The notes below the pieces were generated by a model. It was not told the DNA's origin and made no database searches. It saw only the letters and a program-made list of their open reading frames with translations. This document shows, in pieces, positions 45,101 through 57,100 of a stretch of DNA of 64,000 bases. The number at the start of each line of letters is the position of its first letter. Positions within the stretch are counted from its first letter, which is position 1. This stretch comes from Anisus vortex (Eukaryota > Mollusca > Gastropoda > Planorbidae): assembly GCA_949126835.1 (NCBI GenBank), contig OX421507.1, positions 12,776,852 through 12,840,851 on the forward strand, written 5' to 3'. Made by a program: the position numbers and the translations under genes.

Positions 45101-48100
45101 TCAAACAAATGAGCTGAGCCACCATTAGAAACTTGTTGAGAGGCAAATATAATCAATGAGTTTTTGTAGTGTATTAAAAAATGGAAAATATTTTTTATTT
45201 CAATTATAGAAAATGATTTGTTATATATTTTGGTGAAGTAAAGTTCAGACCAATGGATGGGGTTAACAAGCCACTGCATAATAGGGAAATGTGCATCCAG
45301 CACAATGCCCAGCGGCCTTTACTTTTACCAATTAATGTCCATCAGAGCTGTGTAGGTATATTGACACCCTCCAGACCCAGGAAGTAATCCTTAGTCTTCA
45401 CCAATATTCAAACCAAAGATCGTTGGTAAGCCAGCCAATCGTGCTGCCGCTCGACCACCGTGCCCCTGCTCGACCACCGTGCCCCTGCTCGACCACCGTG
45501 CCCCTGCTCGACCACCGTGCCCCTGCTCGACCACCGTGCCCCTGCTCGACCACCGTGCCCCTGCTCGACCACCGTGCCCCTGCTCGACCACCGTGCCCCT
45601 GCTCGACCACCGTGCCCCTGCTCGACCACCGTGCCCCTGCTCGACCACCGTGCCCCTGCTCGACCACCGTGCCCCTGCTCGACCACCGTGCCCCTGCTCG
45701 ACCACCGTGCCCCTGCTCGACCACCGTGCCCCTGCTCGACCACCGTGCCCCTGCTCGACCACCGTGCCCCTGCTCGACCACCGTGCCCCTGCTCGACCAC
45801 CGTGCCCCTGCTCGACCACCGTGCCCCTGCTCGACCACCGTGCCCCTGCTCGACCACCGTGCCCCTGCTCGACCACCGTGCCCCTGCTCGACCACCGTGC
45901 CCCTGCTCGACCACCGTGCCCCTGCTCGACCATCGTGCCCCTGCTCGACAATCGTGCCCCTGCTCGACCATCGTGCCCATGCATAAAGATCAAGTATTAG
46001 GTCAATGTTTGTCCATATTTAAGAACTTAAAGAATAGCCGTGTTTCATTCTTCTATACTTTGTTTATTTGTACACTAATACTTTTGTTTTTATTTACAAT
46101 TTTTTAAAATTGTATAGCAATTACAGACGGAGAAAGAAAGTTTAAGTTTAAAACTTGCAGAAAGTGAAAGTAAGCAAAAACAAAATCATTTCTTTTATTA
46201 GCTTGTTTATTTATTGGCTTATAGTCTTTTTTTTTTTGCTTTTTTAGCATTGGTTTTTATGATGTCAAATTAATTGAAAGAACTGACGATAATTTAACTC
46301 ATAAAAATATATATTTTTATATTTAAAATATTATTTTATGCCTATTCTTTTTTTTTATCAGAAAAAAGAGTTGAAGATGAAAAACATTTTCGGAAAGAAA
46401 AGGATCGTTTAGAAAACGAGTTTCTGGATGAGCATATAAAATTTACAGAACACTTGGCCAACACACCATCTGTAAGTGAAAATTTTATGTTTTCTTTTGT
46501 ATTGACATCAGCCGTATCATGTTTCTTATTTTTGCTTTAAACAGTTCATGTGGTATTCAATTCAACAAGATCACACAAATTAATTATTTAAACTTTTTAG
46601 CAATCATTTCTCCATTTAAAAAGAACACTGCCACAGCAGAAGTAATGCAAATATAAGAGACACAAATTTAAGTGAACTTAATACAAGCTTTATCTTTACA
46701 TTTTTTTAGCTCATTGTAGGAAAACAAGAACAGAACTTGTGCAAATATAAGAGACTTAAATATAAGAGAACTTATTTACACTTATCTTTTTTTAGCTCAT
46801 TGTAGTAGAAAACAAAATTGAGAGACCAATCGACATGGACTGTGTGAGCACTATACAAGACAAACTCAACAGTTTGACCAGCTCGTATCACTGCCTTCAA
46901 AAGTCGATGGCCAATTTCAGTGTCTCCGTGAAGGAAGGGCTGGAGGATACCGCTGGTCAGGTGAGTCTGATAAGCCATGTGTGATATTGACCTGGTTTTG
47001 TTTCAGTACACGTAGAACTGCTTAGGAATTTGTTTGATGCCGATTGGGCAAAGTATTAGCGTGTATACAGCAATGCTTAAGTATTGCAGAATATTTTAAA
47101 GCATGGGCATTCTTTTAGAACTACTAAAAAGTTAATAAAATTTGTACTGAAACAAAAAAAAATTTTGGTAATGTATTCTTATTAAAATTGCTGCGTAAGT
47201 TCAGAGCAGTGAACTCAGTTGTGGCCATAGAACTTTAGAAACTCAATATCTCAAGAATTCCTCAAGTTTATGATCTCTGTTGTGGCACAGTGGCCAAGCG
47301 GCAGCCTTTCGGCTGGCATACCAAAGGTTCTGGGTTCCAATCCTGTTGAAGGCTATGATTTGTTCCAGGGAGTGTAGGGTGTCTCTGAGACTACGCAGCT
47401 CTGATCGGTACTTGACATTAAAGGTGGCTGGGCATTGTGCTGGCCACACAATCCCCTTCTATGCCGTGGCCACAGAACCTGGTGACCGCTGCCTCACCGA
47501 CCCTATGATGAATTTGGTCTGAAGGGTACTTTACAATGATCACTGTTATTTAGCCAACCAGTAAATATTTCTGATTTTGTGATTTCACTAATGTATCAGT
47601 CCCTGGAATTTGATTTTGTGATCTCACTAATGAATCAAGTCCCTGGAATTGATTTTGTGATCTCACTAATGAATAATTGAGATTAAAGAAATAGAAAACT
47701 TTGCTGCCATTAGATTGGGCTTGCAAAGGAATTTTTATACATTTACAACATGTAAACTCTTCAAAATTTAAAAAAAAAAAATCAGACATATAAGTTTAAG
47801 TTTTGATAGTCCAATAAACTGCTCCAACTGAGACACACATGTTGAAATAGTATTCTCTAACTGTTATGTTAAGCTAAATGCACCAATTCTTACAGATACA
47901 AAATGCCATCAGAGATGTGGATTCCAGAAATAAAGAACTAGTCAAAAGGTATACTAATGAGCTTCAACTACGAAAGATGTATCACAATCAACTAGTGGAA
48001 TTGAGAGGTAATTTATTTCAAATGCAACATAAACTCTGATTTAATTTGCTTGTAATTTTGACTACAGCTTAGGGACTTATTGTATGGGTAAAATGGGTAA

Positions 48101-51100
48101 ATATCATTTTGTGTACTCATAGTTGGTCAGGTTGGTTGCAAGACTTAATACCAGACTATTTAGCTCTGGTCGTATCCTACAGCTAGCGGATGCATGATGG
48201 GATAAAAGAATCTGTATGAAAAACTCTATTAGATATGAGAATAAAATTGCTCACTGCCTAATATTCCAGTTCAGAACAGGACATATAGCCCTCAACTCAC
48301 ATCTTAACAGAATAAATCCAACACACGCCCACCAAATTGCAGACATTGCCCACACCCACATTAAACCGTAGACCACTTCCTACTGGATGCCTCACACTAA
48401 TCAATCTCAGACGTACATTATTGCCCCCTCACCCTACCATTACCAACATACTCTACTATAACAACACAGATCAGCTGGAAAAAAAAAGCCATGTAAACTT
48501 GTTTGTCTTGGCATTGACTGTAATAGAGCCAACAGCTCTGCAGCCTGGCTAGTAGAAGAAGAAGAAGTAGAGACTATCCTAAGCAAAATGTGAGAAAAAA
48601 AAAAAAAATCAACATTTCACAAACAGAAGGAATACATTTTTTAGTACAAAAAACACATTATTGAGCTTTATTCATTGTGCATAATAACAATGCACAACTT
48701 TTTTTTTGTCAATAAATAAATTTGTTCAGTACAAGCAAAGTGTGAAAAAACAAAAAAATTTAATTTTGAAATAACTAGTACTTATATTTGTATATTCTTA
48801 CATCAGCCGTCAACATATTTTTTTTTATTGTTTCAAACATTTGTTGTAGTTTTTTTAAATAGAAATGTTACATATTGCAGGTGAGGATATTTAAATGCAC
48901 CAGGAGTTAAACTCCTCTTCTTGATATTTAAATGCACCAGGAGTTAAATAAACTTCTCTTCTTGATATTTTTTTTTGTTTAAATTAAGCATGCACAAGTA
49001 AGAGCAAACTGTTAAAAAAAAAGAATTATTTTAAATGTTTTGAATGCAATTTATATCAATTAATTTTAGTTTGCCTTTACTTTTGTTTTGTTGGGAAATG
49101 TTTGCTGTTCGTTTTTTTGTTTTTGAATTTTCCATGCTATACATGGCACCTGCTTTTTGGTAAAAGTTGGGGAAAGTTGAGTCATTGTTGTTGGCTTCCA
49201 TTAGTCTCGCGAGACGACGGAATTTAGTGTGCCCTTCGGGGAGTGTGTCTGGCCTTGCAGCTTCTGCTGTGGCTGTACAAGCCCACACGCGAGTGACAGC
49301 GAAAACTGACTAAGGTTTGGGAAAGTGTATGAATTTCACTAAAAATGGACAAAACAGCTGGAAAATTACTTGTTTTATAAAGTGAATAATCATGTAGTTC
49401 GATTTAGAAGTCGTGAATATAATGATTACCTTTTATAAATCTTTAAACTTTTTTTTTTTCACTTGCACTACCTGTATACAATGGTAGTGATACAATTTAA
49501 CGTATGCCGTTAAGAATTGGTTTATAAATTTAGTTTCAATTTTAGGAAATGTTTGTGAAAAATTTTTGAATTTTAATTTGATTTAGAGTAAAAGCCCTGT
49601 ATAATACTTTCTGTTACCCTTGTGTTCGCTGAGTTCAGCTTTTGCCCTATTGGTATGTAATTATTTTGTGTTTTATTCCTGTAAAACAAATTGAACATTG
49701 AACTCCTCGTTCAGGTAATATAAGAGTATACTGCAGAGTAAGGCCGCCCACAAAAGAAGATGGCTCCACGGAATCCTTGGTCTCCTTTGACAGCTACGAT
49801 GACGGGATCATCAACGTCAACTCCGCCAAAGGCCGGTGTCAGCAATTCCACTTCGACAAAGTTTTCCCGATGGAAGCTAGTCAGTCGCAGGTAAACATAT
49901 ACTATTCCTCATTCATATGGTCGTGAAGTTATATTTAGAAAGCTATTCATAGCCAACGTAAAGTTCTTTAGAACAGGTTTTGGATGAGCGCTGCAATGTG
50001 GTATTCAATAATTCAGTATTGTGTTATGCTGCCATGGCGTTACCAGAACTGGATGTCGAGGTTGAAATAAATTGTCAAGCACCAGCAAAAGCTATTCTAG
50101 AAACAAGTCGATAACATCTTGTGTTGCCGGAAATAGACCGGAAGCTTATTAACACGATAAACCCATGAACTTTTGAAAAGGTCATGCCTCATTAAGACTT
50201 GTCAACAAATTGTCTGATACTGAGTGTGTTTACCTTTTTATCTGCAGGTCTTCGAAGAGGTTCGGTCTCTTGTTAAATCAGCCATAGATGGCTTCCATGT
50301 ATGTATCTTTGCTTATGGCCAGACAGGATCCGGTAAAACTTATACAATGGAAGTAAGAATTTATCTTTTTATAATACAGACCTGTCTACCCTGGAAAAAC
50401 GCTTGGAGTATTCTTGAGAAGGCTAAAGTGTACTTTTCCGAGGTCAAGTGTACTATGCAATAATAATTGTCATCTATCGCACCAATTATTCAAAATAATA
50501 GTCATTAAAATTTAAACAGTTGTTTCATTTAATGTTTAAAACAAGCAAAGAAAATCTGTTTTGTATTTTCAGCACAATTTAATAAATGTATGTTGAAAAT
50601 GTTAACAAAATAGACAGCTGTGTGTTCAATAATTTTTCTGTCCTCCTCCATTTGGTTACTTCAGCTAGTTTGGTCATTCTTCTTTAGACTCTGGTAGTAT
50701 GCCCCTTTCAGCACTTTTAAGTCTTTATCATTAAGAGCCTTTACAGACCCCAAAATGCCCACTGGCCGGGACTTGAGCACCAGAAGGCTCTCCATGGTCT
50801 GGTCAGACATTGAGAAACGCTGTGGTGTCCGGTTCTTCCTGACACAGCTGAAAACACGTTCGCATTGGGCACTGCTGTGTGGTATGGTGAGAAGCCCCAG
50901 CATCACATTCGCCAAGTCTCCAAACATCAAGCTGTCAGTGTCTTCATGCTTCATTTCAGCAATAGAAAACCACGTGCTATCAATTCTGACCTTGATGTAC
51001 CCTGACACATCAGTAGATTGATATAGGCAGACCTGCTCAGCAACTTTGTCTAGTGAGGTACAGGAAATCTGTTGATGATGAATTCCAGATTGCTGAAACT

Positions 51101-54100
51101 GCAAGACTCCTGCAATTTGACGTCTGCCACTTATGCATGCATCAACAAGTCAACATCGACGCCACAGCCTTTGTCAGCACATCAGAGCACGACAGCGACA
51201 AGTTATTGTCCACAATGATGTTGCAAATCATTGCTTCTGCACGAGTCACGTCACGCTGAAGTTGCTCCTCCCCAGCGACGGGCTCAGGCTTCACAAGAAA
51301 AGACCTAATATTTTGTGTAGGTCTAGACTTTTCTTTCTCAACAGCCAGTTTCTGGTGCGACTCCGATTCGTCATGTCTCTTACAGTCATAGAGCCCTCCG
51401 TGTCCCGCCAAGAAGTCGATATGACAAATAGTGCAGTGTGCCGATGTGTCACTTTTCAATGACACATGCAAGTACTTATATTTCATAGAATATTTATTTA
51501 TAAACTTTTGCTTCCGAGCAGAATACACCTTCGCTTTTTTACTCGGAGCAGACTCGGAAGCTTCTTTGTCATCTGTTTCATGATTTCGTGCACGCTGTCA
51601 TACTTTGGACATTTGCGAGAGGAAAAAAAGGATATCAGGTCAAGGTCGCCGCGCCGTGTAACAAGTTAGGTACTACTAACAATGTAGGGCCTACAGCGAG
51701 CTCCGTCACCGTGTTGTACAAAAACAAGTTTATAGTGATGATTTTACATCATCGAAACATTGATAGCAATAATTGAAACGTTGAGCCGAGATCAAGTCTA
51801 TTAATAAATAGTTGCTTTCGATTTAGTAGGCTGATAAACAAAAGTTTTATTGTAATGAAAACAACAAGTTTTAATCTCTCCGTTAGTAAAATAAAACGTC
51901 AAGAATTTAAAAGAAAGCCGCGAGTAAAGCGTGCGTGACGTACAGATTGACCTAAAAACAAATTCGCGTGAAGTAGGCTTATTACCAATTGCCGTGTCAG
52001 ACCATAAAAACGTTGACTTCTTGGAGATTTATATAGATCTAGACTATAGCCTATGAAACTACAGGGTCCAAAAAAAAGCTACATTACGGAATTGCGCTAA
52101 AAAAAAGTTTGTAAAACTCTGGAGGCACGAGTAGGCCTATACAAATTACCGGGCCACGAAAGCAAAAAACTGGGGAAACCCTGACCTAAAAATAAATATA
52201 GAATCACACATGCGTTTTTTTTCGCCTTTTAAGTTTTCATGAAAGAAAAAAGTTGATCATTTATAGTTTCCCAAAACTTAAATTGGCCGATGGCCGGCAC
52301 TCTATACTCTTGCACCCAAGCAGAATAGCCTACCCCTTCGCTTTTTTACTCGGAGCAGAATCGGAAGCTTCTTCTTCATCTGTTTCATGATTTCGTGCAC
52401 GCTGTATAAGTGTAAGTTTGCTGTCAACCATACTTTTGATCGCCGAATTTGGATATTTGCGAGAGAGGAAAAAAAGGATATCAGGTCAAGGTCGCCGCAC
52501 CGTGTAACAAGTTAGGTATTGAAACAGAGGATATCCATTTTCAACCAGTCAAAACATCGGTTTTATGTAACTGCGATTTAGTGATCGTCTAATTACCGAA
52601 AAGAAAAGAAATAAAATGAAAAATTACGAAATCATATTTTTTTATTCAAGAAGTCGTATTTTTAAGACGCTCGGTGTAACAGCCGTATTTTGTATCCTAA
52701 AGCGTACGAAAATACGCCCAAAGCGTACGGGTAGGCAGGTCTGATAATATAGCAGCATATATCTTAATTAAGGAAAAGTTATTAAAAATATTAAGACCAT
52801 ACGTTTCAAAATAAATTAATGATTTTTCCAACAATAGTGTTTTCTAGAAAGGGTTTTTAAGTTCTGTACCAAACTTAACAATATTTGAATACTCATCTAT
52901 AGCCTACTTTTCTCTAAGACTGCTAGTCTACAGACCTAAGAACTAAGAAATAAAAGTTTTAGTTGTATTATATCATGTTAAAAAAAACTCCCACATTCAT
53001 GTAGCTTATCACATAAAACTAATGTCAGAATACGCATTTCATTACAATTGCAAGTTGAGAAAATGAAATTAACACAGCCATTATGATTTACAAAGAAAAA
53101 ATATAGCTATTTTAATTTGTTTTTATTGTCTCACCCAGAGACTGCATTAAATAAATTCTATCTTGTATTGGCACCAGATACCATTGGCACCAATGATGTG
53201 AGAACCTTTGAAATAGCAATGCAACTTTTCTTACATTGTAACTCTGTGATATTGTATTTTACTCAGGGCATTCCAACTGACCCAGGGGTCAACCAAAGAG
53301 CCCTGAAATACCTGTTTGAAGAGACACAGAACACTGTTTGGCAATACGAGATAGAGGCCAGTATGCTGGAAATTTATAATGAGACAATAAGGTTAGTACA
53401 TGTAATCTAGACACACATTTTATCAGCTGTTTTATATTAGTGATATCAAATTGTTTATCTTAACTAAAAGTGAGCTAATTCCAATATGCTGTAAGTCGTA
53501 AGTGATACTTTACCAGAAATGTACAAGTGATTTCCAATTTCCATTATGTTGTAAATGATAATTTTGCACAGTAACTACATGCACTCTTTGGTCACAATAA
53601 GCTGGATGTTTATTTAAAGACAAGCCTGAACTAGATGAATTTCAGCTTAATTTTCTCACTTTGATCTTTAGCATTCTTTTTTTTTAATTCTTCTACTCCA
53701 TTGGCCAGAAGTTGGTGTTTTGATTCAATGGCATGAATGTGACCCGTCATGGAAATGTCATAATTGCTAAAAGTTTGATTTAACCCATGATCTACTAAAA
53801 AAATAAAACTTCTTTTGTTTTCTTGATTGTTGAGAAATGTACGATTGCTCCTACATTGTCCTTTGTTATCAATTTTGTTTGCAGATGAACTTTTTAAATA
53901 AATTCTAAACTCTTTATTCTTCTTCCACATTTCACTTCCACTGTAGTTTACTTCAGTCTGTTTATTTCACACTAAGCAGTATTCAATAGTGACCTGACTC
54001 AGGGGTGCACTAACTTAATAACTTTCTAAGATAGAAGCTGTAGCTCAATCAAATTTTCTTAATTTGAATTGCAAACTGAAATTTGAGTTACGAGTGAGAT

Positions 54101-57100
54101 TCAGGTAAGCTGTCGCAGCACCACCCGCCCGTTTTGAGCTTTTTGCGCAGTAATTTTGATATACGAGCATATTGAGTAATGAGCTCAGTCATGGAACAAA
54201 TTAAACTCATAAGTCACGATACCACTGTACAGACATGGTAAACATTAGAATGTAGAGTGTTCCAGCAGCAAAAGTAGTAAACGTTGCCTTATGCTCTTTT
54301 GTTCACATTTTAATGTAAAAATATGAACTATTTTGTTGGCAATTTTAAAAAAAGGAATGTTAAATTACCATTTTTTTTTCATTCCATAGACGTCTAGAGA
54401 GGAGTGTTTGCATTTTTTCTTCTCTGCTATTGAATATTAATGACTAATTTTTCAAACATGTCTTTAACCCTCAGAGACTTGTTAGATGCAGAATTAGATG
54501 ACAAAAATAAACTTGAGATAAAAATGAAGCCAGATGGTGGACTATATGTACCTGGACTTTTAAATATGTCTGTCCAGTCACTGGATGAAGTGAATGAGGT
54601 AATACCTAGATTCTCTTATAATAATGTTTGATACTAACTTTACACATAACCAAAATATTTATTTTTAGAAAACTTTGTCTCTTAAAACCATTTATATTTT
54701 AAGTGTTCTAAATTCTGTGCATTCCATGACATTAATTTCTTTACATTTTTTATTTAATTGATAAAGAAACAAATGAAATGAATGTGTAAATTACTTTAAA
54801 AAATTATTTTTCTCAAACAGATATTTGAAAGTGGCAGAAAAAACAGGTCCACTGCAAAAACAGGAATGAATGACAGGTCTTCCAGGTCCCATTGTCTTCT
54901 CTTGTTGTCTGTCGTAGGTGTGAACCCAATAACAGGAAACAAAACATATGGTGAGATCAGAAATCAGAAATCAAGGCTTCGTATGTTTAAATACTTTATA
55001 TTAACTTCCCACAAACTTTGTATGTAGTTTTCGGACAACCAGACCTTTGCATTACTAAATGATCCACTTCCCGTCTCCCTATCGAGCCCAAACTTTGCAA
55101 ACCCAAACAAACGTTAAGCCTAATGATAACACAATCTATTAAATATTCAGCTCCACCCATACCAACCCCTAAAAATCAGTTCTATTCCATTTTTGTTACT
55201 ACACTTTATGATGTGCATTGGTAAATCCACATTTAACGCACCAAATTAAATAATTGATTAATAGATCCATTAACATTGGATTTTGTTGTTTCCTTATTTC
55301 TGGGTGACAAAAAAGATAACATCTCGAGAAAGCTAATGCATAACAAAAAATGCATATAAAGTCTTTTTATGAAAAAATTTTAGGGTTAATTAAATTTAAT
55401 ATTTGATAAAAAAAGGAATTTTAATGGAAAGTAAAAATGCCTAATATATACCTAGAAATTGTACAAGCATATTTTTATTTTTTTATACCAGGCCGGCTAA
55501 ACCTGGTGGACTTAGCTGGTTCGGAGAGAACAAGCAAAACACAGGTGGAAGGAACCCGACTTCAGGAGGCCAAGCATATTAATAAGTAAGATAGCAATAG
55601 ATTTCCAGGAATTGTTCCATAAATAGTTTAACATACCATGCTTGTTATTGCTGACGAACATTGTATAAAATAACTTGACCTTATACAATTTAATGACGAT
55701 TTTAGGGACAAACTGATATGTAAATGCTTTCATTTTCTTTTGTACTCTTAATGCACTTCCAGGTCATTGTCTTGTCTCGGGGATGTCATTAATGCCTTGA
55801 AAAACAAACACAATCATGTGCCATACCGGAATTCAAAGTTAACCTATTTGTTGCAAGAATCTTTGGGTAAGGCATCATATTTTACTGTAACATAAAAAAG
55901 TCTCTCAATTAACATGGACTATCTAATAGACAATATCTATCTTATAGACAAATACGGGACAATGTGGTCTTGTTATTTGCCTTGTTATTTAGAAGAAAAC
56001 GGGTTCCGATCCTTGTCAAACAACAGGCTTTTTCCATGACTGGGAGTTTTCCCCGAGTCTTCCCAGCTCCAAGGAGTACCAAGTTGGAGAAAAGCCTTGC
56101 TGGGCAATGTCATTGCCACACAAGGCCCTTGCATGAAACTGACTCACTTAATGCTTTATGGACTTACATGTTCTGAAAGGGATTTTTTTTGTTCAAAGGG
56201 AGACAATTTTATTTTTTGTAGAGAATACTTGCATTTTTGGTTGAATTTTTTTTTGTATATAACTAACTTACAAATATTGTAGTTTTACAGTTTTAGAAGA
56301 ATGAGCATATTAATCATAATCTATGTAAGAAACCATATTTTAAAAAATGTAATCTTTAATAAAGACACACAAAAAAAAATAATCATACAGCATCAAACCA
56401 AAATAATTTTTTTTAAAGTCTTACTAGAATAGAAACTTTAAAAATAGTGCTAAATAGATCTTTAAAAAATTCCATTTTTATCTTCATAGTTTAAAAATTC
56501 TATTAAATGTATAGATATGTATGTGCCAAATAATTAATGTTTGGATTAAAATGTCTGATCATTCCAGATGGAGACAGCAAAACCCTGATGATACTTCAAA
56601 TATCTCCGGTTGAGAAAAACATCAGCGAAACTATATTCACCTTGAACTTCGGCCAGAGAGGGATGTCTGCTGAACTTGGCGCGGCCACCAAGAAAACGGA
56701 TGATGGAAAGGTCAGTTGAGCTTTACATGGAATTTCACTTCTCCTAGTTCTATTTAGTTTGCTCTCTTTCTCTCTCTTTAAAATCTCAGCCATGATCATA
56801 AGTTAAGGTGAGTGATAGATCTTCATGTGTGGGCTGCACATTGTTTTTCTCTCAAAATTATTTTCAACACTTTAAATCATAAGTTAGTTAGGTAATCTAA
56901 ATTCTTCAATAAATGTACAATTTAGAAATGCATGAAATTTTTTTTTTTGACACTGTAAATCTTTCTTTGTTGACTTGTAAAGTAAATTCTCATGATAGGT
57001 GAAATAATACTTTTTGGCAGAAGAATTATAGCACACATTTGTTTATTGTTTGGCCAGCACATTACTTAACTAACTATCCTACCCCCTCCAAGGTTAAAGG

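Noticed and set aside
45391..46107. Long open frames (165-215 codons) on both strands with Arg/Gly/Ser/Val- or Pro/Cys-rich repeats
   Set aside because: They are all readings of the 19-bp minisatellite, which has no stop codons in several frames; they lie in a kinesin intron and have no independent coding signal.
7529..47530. tRNA genes at A/B-box-bearing sequences (7552, 21259, 26460, 34679, 36731, 47290)
   Set aside because: The heads do not fold into intact tRNAs by eye and continue into the same SINE bodies at each place.
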